Positions 16,008 through 25,666 of a DNA stretch of 64,000 nucleotides are shown here, one piece after another. The translations under genes were made by a program, and so were the position numbers. Source of the stretch: CAWUEX02 sp963921305 (GTDB lineage Bacteria > Pseudomonadota > Alphaproteobacteria > Rhodospirillales > Rhodospirillaceae). The notes under the pieces are model-generated. The model had not been told where the DNA came from, did not search any database, and saw nothing but the letters and a program-made list of their open reading frames with translations. The DNA lies in contig CAWUEX030000002.1 in the NCBI GenBank assembly GCA_963921305.4, forward strand, positions 2,418,001 through 2,482,000, given 5' to 3'. How positions within the stretch are numbered: position 1 is the stretch's first letter; each line of letters opens with the position of its first letter.

Positions 16008-16488
16008 TAGTTCTCTCCGATTTTTGTTGTTGTCCCCTCATGCCCCAGCAGTTTAACCGCCAATGGCAGGACTGATGTCGCTCACCTAAACACATAAGCG
16101 GGAGCGGCCATGACCTAAAGATCAGTGCGGGTATTCCGCCGCTGTTTCACCGGCGATGATCGTACTATGACTTTAATAGTCTTTCAGTTGCTGGGGTTAC
16201 GTCGACCGCTGACACCCTGCGTACCCTGTGGCGAACTCAAAAACCCCACTCAACCCTGAGAAAGGTGTTGGGTTTCAATAGCTTACGGCGTGCGTGGGCT
16301 CGTTTGAGTCGGAAATAAGCCCTTGAATTCATTCATGAAATCAAACCGCCCTCGCAGAAACCCGTGGCGTGCATGGGCTCGTTCCTCGATTTTTCGCCGC
16401 TTCGGACCCGCGCCCCAAAGCCATGTTCAAATGCAAACGCGCGGCAGAGGAGGTGCCCCTACCGCGCGCCGCGTGAACTCATGACACT
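16008..16488. other. Non-coding gap between two TonB receptor genes, with a direct repeat
   Basis: No credible gene is seen in these 481 bp. It contains the upstream region of the interrupted receptor (near 16008-16200). A direct repeat GGCGTGC(G/A)TGGGCTCGTT occurs at 16287-16304 and 16366-16383 (17 of 18 identical, 79 bp apart). A hairpin near the downstream end serves the other receptor. Base composition is less GC-rich around 16160-16200. Confidence 0.6.
16438..16471 (-). terminator. Hairpin downstream of the second TonB receptor gene
   Basis: On the minus strand GCGCGGTAGGGG pairs with CCTCTGCCGCGC (two wobbles or mismatches in 12) around a short loop, followed by a moderately T-rich GTTTGCATTTG. 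It starts 18 bp after the receptor stop. It is likely a terminator but has a weak T-run. Confidence 0.5.
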
Positions 16489-18969
16489 TTAGAAGCGGTA
16501 GCCGGCCCGCAGCCCAACTTGGGCTTTCGGCGGCTCGAACGTGATAATCGCCAGATTGCCGAGGGCGGAGAAATCGCCGCTGCCCTGCCCAGAGCGCACC
16601 GTGTCGTCGTCCAAGATGTTCTCACCGTACAGGAAGATCGAGATCTGATCCGTCTGCATGCCGATGCGCGCATCGACGTTCCAATACGAGCCAAAGAAGT
16701 GAAACTCGTTGGAGTCCTGGTTGCGCTTGCTCTGATACTGGGCCGCGACGTCGAACACCAAATCCCAGTCATCCAGGATCGGGTAGACGAAGTTGCTGGC
16801 CAGGGCCAGGCTGTTCTTCGGCGTGCGCTCCAGCGGATTGCCGGAGAAGTCCGTGTTACACGCTTGCGTGCCCGATGGCAGATCGATCGGCGTGCAATTC
16901 CCGGCCAAGGCGATGCCGAGCGCGCTGGTCGTCGCCACGGTGAAGTCGGTGTACTCCGTGTCCAGGTAGGTGTAGCCCGCCGACAGGGTTAGGTTCTCCG
17001 TCGGTGCCACGACGAACTCCAGCTCCAGCCCGTAAACCTCGGCCTGCCCGGCGTTGCGCACAACCAGATCGTTGCCCTGGGCGTTGTCCGGGTTGGGTTC
17101 AAGCAAGGTGACCTGCTTCCCGGTGTAGTCCATGTAGAACCCGGCCACGTTGGCAATCACGGTGCCGTCCGCCCAACTCGTCTTGGTGCCGATCTCGTAG
17201 TTCCACAGTTTTTCCGGATCAAAGAAGCCGTTATCAGGCGACGTTCCGGCGATGGTCGAGATGCCGCCCGGCTTGATGCCTTTCGCGATTGATGCATATA
17301 GCAACGCCGTATCGGTCGCCTGATACTCCAAGGTGAATCGCGGCGTGAAGAAGCTGTCGCTCGACTCACGCTCCTCGAACGTACCGACCGTTACGGGAAC
17401 GGGTTGATCGCCGCCCGGAATGATGAATGACGGGGCGACAAAGCCGTTGGCGCCGCGTCCGCCGACGATCCAGCCGACATCCAGGCTCTCATCGGAGTAG
17501 CGCGCCTCCACCGATGCCGTCAGCTGATCGGAGATGTCGTATTCCAGGATGCCGTAGACCGACCAGTGATCCGTGTTGCGGTACTCATCGGAGTCCGCAG
17601 GGATCGTGATCTGGCTGATGTTCAAGGCCGCAGACGGCGTGAAGCCCGGAATGCCGAACATGAGCGAGATCAGGTTGTTGTTCTCCTGATCGATCCGCTC
17701 CTGCCAGTACTGCGCGCCGACCGCCCAGCGCAGGCCGTCGGATTCCAGATCGCCAATCCGTACTTCCTGTTGGAACTGCTTGGTCTCCGTTTCCAGATCG
17801 AACTGGAACAGGAAGGGCAGGGGCTCGGCGATGCCGCCCGGCGCCGGCAGAAGATTGAAGGCCGGGGCAGCCCCGAAGAAATCAACATCCTGATTCTGAT
17901 AGGCCTCGGCCGCCGTGTAGCCGGTCCACGAATTGAGCGTAATGGTGTCGGAAATGTCGTATTCGATCAGCACGCTGCTGATGAAGGATTCTAACGTCGA
18001 CCCCTCAAACGGCTGTCCGGTGATGGCGTCGTTACTGAGGAAAATTTGACCGGAGGAGGTGATCTCGCCGGGCCGCGGCACGAACACCGTCGCGCCCAGC
18101 GGCGTCGGGCCGAATGCCCCGGGCACCAGCAGTCCGACTGCCGAGGCGGGCAGCGGAATCTCTACGCTGCTGTTGGTCGAACGCGACAGCAGCGTCTGGG
18201 CTCGTGGGTCATACTCGCTGTCGGAATACATCACGCGGGCGTCGACGGTCAGGTCCTCGCTCGGGGTGAAGCGCGCGGCAACAGACACGCCTGCGCTCTC
18301 AAAGCCACCCAAGTCCTGATCGTTTAGCGCGTTTTGGTAGTAGCCGTCATGCTGGGCGTAGGCGGCGTTGAGGCCGAGGCTGACTTTGTCGCTGACCGGG
18401 CCGCTGACGGCACCTTTCACTTCGAGTTGTTTATAGTCACCGATGTCGACCGAGAAGTTGCCTTCGACTTCATCGCCCGGCTTTTTCGAGATGTAGTTGA
18501 TCGCGCCACCGAATGCGACACGGCCATAGAGCGCACTTTGCGGTCCTTTGACGACCTCGATGCGTTCGGTGTCGAGCAGGCGCAGGTTCGCGAGCATGCC
18601 GCCACCGGCCGTGAGCATGGACTCTGAGGACACGTCGATGCCGTCGATCAAAACCCCGACCGGCGGGCGTCCGCGGGTCGCGGGCAGGCCGCGAATTTGC
18701 GGGCGGGTGTCTTGCGGAACGAAGCCTTCGTCGAACACCAGGCCCGGGGTGTACTTCGCCAGATCGCCGATGTCCTGAATACGGTTACGTTCCAGTGCCG
18801 CTGAGTCGAAAGCGGTAATCGAAAGCGGAATTTCTTGAAGCGTTTCTTCACGCTTCCGGGCGGTGACGACAATTTCTTCCAGCGCCATGGATTGCGCCAG
18901 GGCGCTCTCCGCGCCGAACGCCAATGCCGCGGATGCCAACAAAGCAGATTTCAGATATGTGGACCGCAT
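16489..18969 (-). CDS. TonB-dependent outer-membrane receptor
   Basis: This intact 826-residue receptor imports a large or scarce substrate across the outer membrane using TonB energy. It has a signal peptide (ALLASAALAFGAESALA), a TonB-box region MALEEIVVTARKREETLQ and a plug domain with IQDIGDLAKYTPGLVF, PQIRGLPATRG and VEVVKGPQSALYGRVAFGGAINYISKKPG. A 22-strand barrel follows, with family signatures such as LLYASIAKGIKPGG and LWNYEIGTKTSW, ending in LRAGYRF with terminal Phe. Its N terminus closely resembles that of the interrupted receptor (both MALEEIVVTARKREE), so the two are paralogues. It lies downstream of a solute-binding protein and flavoenzyme genes, consistent with a catabolic uptake cluster. 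The substrate cannot be read from sequence. Confidence 0.93.
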   Translation of the reverse strand: MRSTYLKSALLASAALAFGAESALAQSMALEEIVVTARKREETLQEIPLSITAFDSAALERNRIQDIGDLAKYTPGLVFDEGFVPQDTRPQIRGLPATRGRPPVGVLIDGIDVSSESMLTAGGGMLANLRLLDTERIEVVKGPQSALYGRVAFGGAINYISKKPGDEVEGNFSVDIGDYKQLEVKGAVSGPVSDKVSLGLNAAYAQHDGYYQNALNDQDLGGFESAGVSVAARFTPSEDLTVDARVMYSDSEYDPRAQTLLSRSTNSSVEIPLPASAVGLLVPGAFGPTPLGATVFVPRPGEITSSGQIFLSNDAITGQPFEGSTLESFISSVLIEYDISDTITLNSWTGYTAAEAYQNQDVDFFGAAPAFNLLPAPGGIAEPLPFLFQFDLETETKQFQQEVRIGDLESDGLRWAVGAQYWQERIDQENNNLISLMFGIPGFTPSAALNISQITIPADSDEYRNTDHWSVYGILEYDISDQLTASVEARYSDESLDVGWIVGGRGANGFVAPSFIIPGGDQPVPVTVGTFEERESSDSFFTPRFTLEYQATDTALLYASIAKGIKPGGISTIAGTSPDNGFFDPEKLWNYEIGTKTSWADGTVIANVAGFYMDYTGKQVTLLEPNPDNAQGNDLVVRNAGQAEVYGLELEFVVAPTENLTLSAGYTYLDTEYTDFTVATTSALGIALAGNCTPIDLPSGTQACNTDFSGNPLERTPKNSLALASNFVYPILDDWDLVFDVAAQYQSKRNQDSNEFHFFGSYWNVDARIGMQTDQISIFLYGENILDDDTVRSGQGSGDFSALGNLAIITFEPPKAQVGLRAGYRF

Positions 18970-19065
18970 GTCTCAGGATCTCCCCTTCCAGATGATTGCG
19001 TATCGCCGGCTAGCTCATGGACTCAAAGCGCCCGGCCCATGCTGCTACCATATATCGCTATACGG

Positions 19066-19081
19066 CTTGGTTATAGCCAAG
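19066..19081. promoter_or_regulatory. Small palindrome upstream of the second TonB receptor
   Basis: CTTGGTTATAGCCAAG has inverted CTTGG/CCAAG arms around TTATAG, about 100 bp upstream of the receptor start in a 219-bp gap (18970-19188). It could be an operator or part of a promoter; nothing else recognisable is in the gap. Confidence 0.25.
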
Positions 19082-19188
19082 TGGGCCAGATTCCAGGGCT
19101 TTTCGCCTATTTCGCTTATCTGGCGAGCGTGTTAAATCCGCCAAAATCCTAGGTTTTCTGGCTCTCCAGCGCGCTGGGCCGCCGGCGT

Positions 19189-20745
19189 TCACTCCGCCAA
19201 GATGATCTCTTCAAACTGAACGCCGTTGGAGCGCGCCCGGTAATTCTGAATGTGGGGCAAAGTGCCAGTGATCGCCGAGTAGTCGACGAGCAGCAGGGCC
19301 GGAGCCAAGTCGTGAAAGCGCGCCAGAACGGTCTGCAGCAATTCTTCGCGCTTTTGCCGGTTCATCTCCTGGCCGCTTTGCTCAATCAACACGGACACGT
19401 CCGCGTCACAGAAAAACGGCGTGGGGTAAGCGCAGGACATCCGTTCAATCGCCTGGCTCACGTCACCAAACCAGGCGCTGCTGAGCGTCGTCGAATAGGC
19501 GTCGATGTCACCCCATTGTCCCGAATCAATGCGCCGCAGCAGATCGGGAAACGGCAGCGTGCGCAGCTCGATATCGACGCCCACCGCAGCCAAGTCTTGT
19601 TGCATCAGTTGGAACAACAGCGTGTCGGCAGGCGTTTGGCCCGAGTACACGCCGAAAATCAAGGAGACCCCATCCGCATATCCGGCGCTGGCCAATAGGG
19701 CGCGGGCGCGGTCGGGGTCATAGCTGTAGGGCGCCAAGTCGGGGTTGTAACCGAACACCTCCGGCGTCGCCGCTTGGCTGGGCACCCGCACCAGGCCGTA
19801 CAGCACCTGCTCAGCCATCGCCTGTTTGTTGACGGCATAATTCAAGGCCTGGCGGACGCGCTTGTCCAACAGTGCCTCGGACACCTCGCCGACGTTGCGC
19901 AGTGCCATGGTCACCACGTGCGGTGCCGGCAAAACGATCACATTCAGACCCGCTCCCTCGATCTCAGGAATAGAGTCGGGGTCCAGATTGACGGCGATGT
20001 CCACCTGCTCTGACAACAGAGCCTGCAGGCGTGTCGTTGAATCCGGCAGGGGGATCAGCTGAACCCGCTTCACCGACTTCGACGGGCGCCACGCATTCTC
20101 AAACGCTTCCAACTCGACGATGCGGGTTCGTGTGCCCCAGTCCTGCAGGGTAAAAGGTCCTGTCCCAACGGGCTCCTGCGTGAAATCATCCACACCCAAC
20201 TCGCGCCAGGCGCGCGGCGCGACAATCGAAACATTTGCGAGCCGGTTGGGAAGGATCGGATCCGGTTCGTGGGTGGTGAACTCCACCGTCAACGGATCGA
20301 CGGCCCGGGCGGACTGGATCGTCGCCGCATACCGCGTAATGAAGTACTGCGCTGCGTCCGGCGAAATCAAAAAGTCGATCGTTGCCACAACCGCATCCGC
20401 CGTGAGGGGCTCGCCGTTGTGGAACTCCACCCCCTCACGCAGTTCGAAAATCCAGGTGGTGGGCGACTCCGTTCGCCAGGACGTTGCCAATGCAGGCTGC
20501 AGCTTCGCATCCCGGCTCAGGCTGGTCAGAGCGTCGAACAGGGCCACGCGGGTATTGGTGCCGTCATCCCGGAAAAACGGATTGCCCAAGGAGACCGGAG
20601 TGGTGGGAGAGGCCGAACGCACTGTCCCCTGCGGCGACTGAGCTGTCGTGCTCGCAGCCGGCGCAAGCAGGCTCAACGCCAGGCCAAGTGCTGCGGCCAA
20701 TCCATGAAACGCGAAACCTGACCTGAGCATCCTAAACATCCGCAT
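19189..20745 (-). CDS. ABC transporter solute-binding protein, family 5 (DppA/OppA type)
   Basis: Family-5 binding proteins capture oligopeptides, nickel chelates, glycosides or similar ligands in the periplasm. The 518-residue protein has a signal peptide with a cleavable Ala-rich end (SLLAPAASTTAQS). It shows the family landmarks TSWRTESPTTWIFELREGVEFHNGEPLTA (in two segments), VGTGPFTLQDW, NYAVNKQAMAEQVLYG and YDPDRARALLASAGY. It overlaps the end of the upstream flavin monooxygenase gene by 14 bp, so the two are probably translationally coupled. No permease or ATPase genes accompany it, so it is an orphan; the rest of the transporter must be elsewhere, or it serves another role such as sensing. 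A paralogue is at 61154-62662. Confidence 0.92.
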   Translation of the reverse strand: MRMFRMLRSGFAFHGLAAALGLALSLLAPAASTTAQSPQGTVRSASPTTPVSLGNPFFRDDGTNTRVALFDALTSLSRDAKLQPALATSWRTESPTTWIFELREGVEFHNGEPLTADAVVATIDFLISPDAAQYFITRYAATIQSARAVDPLTVEFTTHEPDPILPNRLANVSIVAPRAWRELGVDDFTQEPVGTGPFTLQDWGTRTRIVELEAFENAWRPSKSVKRVQLIPLPDSTTRLQALLSEQVDIAVNLDPDSIPEIEGAGLNVIVLPAPHVVTMALRNVGEVSEALLDKRVRQALNYAVNKQAMAEQVLYGLVRVPSQAATPEVFGYNPDLAPYSYDPDRARALLASAGYADGVSLIFGVYSGQTPADTLLFQLMQQDLAAVGVDIELRTLPFPDLLRRIDSGQWGDIDAYSTTLSSAWFGDVSQAIERMSCAYPTPFFCDADVSVLIEQSGQEMNRQKREELLQTVLARFHDLAPALLLVDYSAITGTLPHIQNYRARSNGVQFEEIILAE

Positions 20746-21928
20746 TCACAGGGTCATACAAGGCCACGGTCGTCTGATTGTACTCCCGGGCGATCTCTTC
20801 GGTTTTCTCATCGTAGATGCCGTGCATCTGGAGTCCAGAATGGCGTGCGCCTTGCGTGACCAGGGTTGTCCGCTCCCGCCGTGCGGCCTCGTAGCGGTTC
20901 AGAGCCTCGCGCACATCGTCAGAAGCGGAAAACGCGCGGGCCAGCACAACCGCATCTTCAATCGCCATCCCCGCGCCCTGGCCAAGAAACGGCAGCATGG
21001 GATGGGCCGCATCGCCAAGTAGTGTGAGTCGTCCGTGCGTCCATTGCTCTAGCGGATCCCGGCCCAAAAGGCCCCACTTGAAACTGGTATCCGCCGGCGT
21101 GTTGGCGAGGAGGATACTGATCTCATCCGTCGCATCCTTAAATTCGTCCATCACTTCCGTGATGGTCGACGGTACCATCCAGCCGTCGTCGGTCCAGTCG
21201 TCTCTGCGGGCAAAGGCGACATAATTGACCAGAGATCCGTCGCGAATCTTGTACCTGGTGAAACTCTTGTTTTGACCGCGCAGGACCCCGGTATCGGGCG
21301 TCATTAGGTTTTCCGGCAGAGCGTCTATAGGAACCAGACCGCGCCAGGCGACGTAGTTCAGAAACTCCGGCTTGTCCGCACCGTATAGGTATTGCCGCAC
21401 GGCGGAGTGAATGCCGTCGCAGCCGATCAGTGCGTGGCCTGAAGCGTCCATGCCATTCTCGAAGTGTGCCGTCACCGTATCCTGGTCTTGATCAGCTGAT
21501 GTGAAGGCGTATCCGAGGTGAATGGCGTCCGGGTCATGTGCTTTCACCGCTTCTACCAGAAGCGCATGCAAATCCGCGCGATGGATTTGGCGCAGTTCGA
21601 ATTCAGTGGCTTTCCAGTTTGTCTGCGGGTCAGGATTGGCACTCTGGCGTAGTAGTTTGGTCGTCCGCAACACCTCGCCCGTTTTGTAGTCTTTCATCGC
21701 GCCGAAATCGGGAATCTCGGACACCGCGGCGATGCGGTCGTTTAAACCCAGATGGTCATAGGCCAGGTTGGCATTCTTGAACAGCGTCAGGCCGGCACCC
21801 ACTTCGCCCAGTTCGGACGCCTGTTCGAAGACGGAGACGCGGAAGCCTTCCCGCTGCAGGGCCAGCGCGGCGGTCAAGCCACCGATGCCTGCGCCGATGA
21901 TGAGTACGTGCCCGTCGTCTCTGTTCAT
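20732..21928 (-). CDS. FAD-dependent monooxygenase (salicylate hydroxylase-like)
   Basis: A 398-residue class A flavoprotein monooxygenase. Visible motifs are the N-terminal dinucleotide fold IGAGIGGLTAALALQREG with the distal acidic residue in VSVFEQ, the DG motif GCDGIHSAVRQYL, and the GD motif LLGDAAHPMLPFLGQGAGMAIEDA that contacts FAD ribose. Such enzymes hydroxylate aromatic or heteroaromatic acids using NAD(P)H and O2. ATG 21928 is preferred (AGGTG upstream); a GTG at 21937 would add three residues. It is followed, with 14 bp overlap, by a solute-binding protein gene and is divergent from an FAD-linked oxidoreductase, suggesting a small catabolic cluster. The substrate is not determinable; salicylate is only the best-known family example. 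Confidence 0.9.
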   Translation of the reverse strand: MNRDDGHVLIIGAGIGGLTAALALQREGFRVSVFEQASELGEVGAGLTLFKNANLAYDHLGLNDRIAAVSEIPDFGAMKDYKTGEVLRTTKLLRQSANPDPQTNWKATEFELRQIHRADLHALLVEAVKAHDPDAIHLGYAFTSADQDQDTVTAHFENGMDASGHALIGCDGIHSAVRQYLYGADKPEFLNYVAWRGLVPIDALPENLMTPDTGVLRGQNKSFTRYKIRDGSLVNYVAFARRDDWTDDGWMVPSTITEVMDEFKDATDEISILLANTPADTSFKWGLLGRDPLEQWTHGRLTLLGDAAHPMLPFLGQGAGMAIEDAVVLARAFSASDDVREALNRYEAARRERTTLVTQGARHSGLQMHGIYDEKTEEIAREYNQTTVALYDPVNADV

Positions 21929-22006
21929 TCCTTGCACCTTTCTCTATGAGTCAAGGGGCGAACCCAAAGGGTGCGCTGTCATACCGCAGGACAGGTGACA
22001 ATAGCC

Positions 22007-23593
22007 ATGCAGCCACAGTTTGAAATCGGCAATACGCTTGATGCGGTGAAAAACATCGTCGGGCCGGAAAACGTCATCGAAGATCTGACGGAGCGGGAGT
22101 ATTTCTCCCAGGATTATTACAAAAAGGCAGAGCCAGTCGCAGCGGTTATACGGCCGAGCACGGTCGAAAGCCTAGCGGCAACGGTGAAATGTCTCACGGA
22201 GGCACGCATTGCGATCTTTCCCCGTGGCGGGGGCTATTCCTACACCGATGCCTATCTGCCGACGCGTCATCCGGCGGTGTGTCTCGACACCCGGGCGCTG
22301 AACCGGATTGTCGAGGTCAACGAACGGGACATGTATGTCACTGCGGAAGCGGGCTGCACCTGGGCGCGACTGGAAGATCATCTCAAACCGCTTGGTCTGC
22401 GCACACCGTTCTGGGGGCCGTTGTCCGGTCTGAACGCGACGCTGGGGGGAGGTATCTCTCAGGGTGCGGCAAGTCTGGGTTCAGGAAAGTACGGGCTATC
22501 ACCGGAGAGTGTCGTTAGCCTCGACATCGTCGCCGCGGACGGAACGCTCATCCGCACAGGGTCGGCCGCACAAGACGCGCATAGTCCCTTCTTTCGCCAT
22601 TACGGGCCCGACCTGACGGGATTGTTCTGCAACGACGCCGGTGCGCTCGGACTGAAGGCCCGGGTCACACTGCGCTTGCAAAAGCGCAAGTCCCTTGTGC
22701 AGGGACTCTCTTACGGCTTCGATAGTTTCGAAGCCATGGTTGATGCCATTCATGCTGTGGCGGTGTTGAACAGCGCCACGGAAAACTCCGGCATGACCCT
22801 GTCGGCGCTTCGCAAGGCCGCCATGACGCAAAGTTTCACTGAGGACGTGAAGATTTTTGTTCAGGTGGCGCGGTCCGGACCGAATGTTCTCGGCAGTTCC
22901 TTACGCGCGCTCAGGATGGCCTTAGCGGGGCGGCGTTACATCTCAGACTTTCATTCCTCGGCAAATTTCGTTGTTGAGGGGCACAACCGGTCTCATCTCT
23001 CCGGCCAGCTCAGGGCGGTGCGGGCTGCCGTCTCCGGTTTGGGCAAGGAAATTCCGAACACCGTGCCCACGGTCATGCGGGCCAATCCGTTTGCGGATTA
23101 CGACATGCTCCACCCCGATGGCCGCCGCCAGCTGCCCATGCATTCCATTTTTCCCTATTCACGGGTTCCGGACTTCAACCGCCGATACCACGCACTCCTT
23201 GAAACACATGCGAAGCAGATGGAAGAGTGCGGCGTATCGCAAATCTCTGTGTATTCAGGCATCAGCACCAACGGCCTTCTGTTTGAGCCTGTTCTTTTGT
23301 GGTCCGATGCGGTTGAGGAATTTCACCGCCGGCACAGCAGCGATGCTGTCTTAGCCAAAGTCAGCGCGACAGAGCCAAATCACACGGCTCGCGCGCTTGT
23401 CGCCGAGCTGCACGCGGGAATATTAGAGCTTATGTATCAGTGTGGCGGCGTCCATCTGCAGATCGGCAAGGCCTATCCCTATCTGCGCGGGCGCGAGGCA
23501 GCTCAAATCGCAGTTCTAAAAGACATAAAAAAACGCATCGACCCGAACGGCCTAATCAATCCAGGTGCGCTGGGATTAGACGCAGGGCACTGA
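22007..23593 (+). CDS. FAD-linked oxidoreductase (PCMH/VAO-type FAD domain)
   Basis: A 528-residue flavoenzyme of the vanillyl-alcohol oxidase / glycolate oxidase superfamily. The FAD-binding PCMH domain spans residues ~35-220 with VIRPSTVESLAATVKCL, FPRGGGYSYTDAYL, YVTAEAGCTWARLEDHL, LGGGISQGAASLGSGKYG and the ending DAGALGLKARVTLRLQ. The C terminus has the typical substrate-cap end KKRIDPNGLINPGALGL. ATG 22007 was chosen because AGGTGA precedes it; an upstream frame opening at 21971 adds 12 unlikely residues. It is divergent from the monooxygenase gene, with 78 bp between the starts. Members oxidise alcohols, hydroxy acids, phenols or lignans; the substrate is unknown. It is followed by a bidirectional terminator shared with flgE. 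Confidence 0.88.
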   Translation: MQPQFEIGNTLDAVKNIVGPENVIEDLTEREYFSQDYYKKAEPVAAVIRPSTVESLAATVKCLTEARIAIFPRGGGYSYTDAYLPTRHPAVCLDTRALNRIVEVNERDMYVTAEAGCTWARLEDHLKPLGLRTPFWGPLSGLNATLGGGISQGAASLGSGKYGLSPESVVSLDIVAADGTLIRTGSAAQDAHSPFFRHYGPDLTGLFCNDAGALGLKARVTLRLQKRKSLVQGLSYGFDSFEAMVDAIHAVAVLNSATENSGMTLSALRKAAMTQSFTEDVKIFVQVARSGPNVLGSSLRALRMALAGRRYISDFHSSANFVVEGHNRSHLSGQLRAVRAAVSGLGKEIPNTVPTVMRANPFADYDMLHPDGRRQLPMHSIFPYSRVPDFNRRYHALLETHAKQMEECGVSQISVYSGISTNGLLFEPVLLWSDAVEEFHRRHSSDAVLAKVSATEPNHTARALVAELHAGILELMYQCGGVHLQIGKAYPYLRGREAAQIAVLKDIKKRIDPNGLINPGALGLDAGH

Positions 23594-23632
23594 AGCGTCT
23601 TTTAAGCGGCTTCATGCCCCCACCAAAAATAG

Positions 23633-23656
23633 AGCCCCCACCAGCCGGCGGGGGCT
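23633..23656. terminator. Bidirectional rho-independent terminator
   Basis: AGCCCCC (23633-23639) and GGGGGCT (23650-23656) form a GC-rich hairpin. On the minus strand it is followed by CTATTTTTGG and lies 35 bp after flgE. On the plus strand it is followed by CCTGTCGTTTTG and lies 40 bp after the FAD oxidoreductase gene. Confidence 0.85.
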
Positions 23657-23691
23657 CCTGTCGTTTTGATCCGCCTTAAGAGCGACGCGGA

Positions 23692-25565
23692 TTAACGCTT
23701 GATCCGCAGCAGCTCGTCGAGCATTTCGTCGGACGTGGTGATCACTTTCGCGGCCGAAGAGTATGCCCGTTGCGTCGTGATCATCCGGGTAAATTCCTGT
23801 CCCAGGTCCACGGTCGAGGCTTCCAAGGCGGCGGCGTTCACTGATCCCGCGCCGGCGTCGCCGGCTTCACGCAACACCGGGTTGCCTGAGAAGTCGGTCG
23901 CGATCCACACGTTGCCGGTCAGGCTTTCCATACCGTTCGGGTTGGTGAAGGTGGCCACCGGAATTTGGAACACGGGGCGGGTCACACCATTATCAAACAG
24001 CGCGGTAACGATACCGTCCTGACCGATAGAGACGCCGGCAAAGTTGCCGAACTTGGCGCCGTTCTGCTGCAGGAAGTTGAGCTGGAACGAACCCGAGAGC
24101 TGGGTCAGGCCGTCCGGGGTGCCGTAGTTGCCGACGAAGACTTCGATGGCCGGGCTGTTGGTGTTGCCCGATTCCATGTTTTCCGCGCCGTTGGCCCAGA
24201 TGATCTCAACGTTGTGTTGTGGCTGGGCTGCCTGCGTGGAGTCCAGGCCGAACATATTCAAAGCGGTACCACTGCCGTTGAACTCGATGGCGTTGGTTCC
24301 CAGTGTGCCGGCCGAAAGGTCGTACCAGCCCGCCGTTGCGCTCAGAGTTGGAACTGTGTAGCCCGCCGCTGCGTTCTGGAAGACCACATCGTCGCCGTTG
24401 GCGTCGGTGATGGCTGCCGTGAAGGTCAGGTCGACACCGTTACCGGTTTCGACCGCCTGATCGAAGGTAATACCGTTCTCGCCGGGGATGCGGCGGGCCC
24501 AATCGCCCGGCGGGGTCGGGGCAGCGCCGAAGACCGCCGCGTCGGTCATGTAGGTGTCAATGCGGTCGGCGATCTGATCCAGAATCTGGCTCAGCGTGCG
24601 CCCAGCGACGTCCACCGCAAGTGCTGTATCTGCACCGCCGTACACAGTGTCGTCACCGCCACCGTTGTTGATTGTGAGCGTTAAAGCGGCACCGGCACCG
24701 GTGCCGGCATTCATGGTAATCGTGCCGGTGAACGGCGCCGTGAACGAGTCGAGGAAGTCCAGGCGGCCAGCGGAGAAGTACGTTTCTCCATTCTGGTTGG
24801 TCAGTTCGACCACCGCCGACTGCGCCGGCTGCTCGATGGCAAAGTTCCAGTTATTGGCTGCCGTCTTGCGGAACTCGTAGGTCAGGTTGTGCGGATTGCC
24901 GAGCGAGTCGAAGATCAGGTTGTTGATCGCTCACTATCACCCACCAGCGCTTCGGCGGGCAGGTTCGCGCCCATGGCCAACGTGGTGGTGGGCGAGGCGG
25001 TGCCGCCGATGGTTTGCAGATTGATCGGACGCAGGTTGCGTTCGTCAATGACGTTGTCATTGATCAGCACCCGGTCTCCGGATTCGTCAATATACGCCTT
25101 CATGAAGGTGTTGTTGCCGACCTGCACCCGGGCCGCACCCTGGCTGCCATCGAAGAAGGTCAAAGGCCAGCCTTGCATGTAGAAACCGCCGACGTTCTGC
25201 AGTAAGCCTTCCTGGTCGACCTTGAAGGAGCCAGCGCGGGTGTAGGCGAACTGATCGCCCCGGGCCGGTTCGGCGGCCTCGTTGGTGACGAAGAAGCCAT
25301 TGCCCGAGATGGCGACGTCGGTCGCGCTGGAAGTCGCCTGCAACAGGCCCTGCAAGTCGACGCCCTGACGCGGTGCAGACTGCACACCACCGGGTGAATA
25401 CTGGGTCAATGACACCTGAGATGTGATCAGGGTCCTGAAGTTGACCTGCGTCGCTTTGTAACCAATCGTGTTGACGTTGGTCACGTTATCGGCGATGGCC
25501 CCCATGGCGCTTGACTGCGCCTGCAGTCCCGAAACGCCTGAGAATAAAGCACCAAACAGTGACAT
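23692..25565 (-). pseudogene. flgE: Flagellar hook protein FlgE, split by a frameshift
   Basis: FlgE polymerises into the hook. The N-terminal part (25565-24915, 216 codons) starts MSLFGALFSGVSGLQAQSSA and contains the rod/hook signature NVTNVNTIGYKATQVNFRT and the ISGNGFFV segment. It ends in a foreign SERSTT tail and TGA at 24917-24915. The C-terminal part continues in another frame. Read from GCG 24930-24928, it gives AINNLIFDSLGNPHNLTYEF and then runs to 23692, ending with FTRMITTQRAYSSAAKVITT and a final DEMLDELLRIKR, the normal FlgE C terminus. The shift lies at about 24931-24938; one missing base in GATAGTGAGCG would restore DSEAINNLIF. The joined length is about 624 residues. Everything else in the operon is intact, so this is either a sequencing error or a real non-motile mutation. 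Confidence 0.88.
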
Positions 25566-25666
25566 CTTCCGTCTCCTTGCGTGTGCCGCACGCGGTTTGC
25601 CTTGAATGACAGACTGCCTCGGCGGCGGTTAATTTCTTCCTAACGTCCTCAGCGTTTCCGCTGCTC

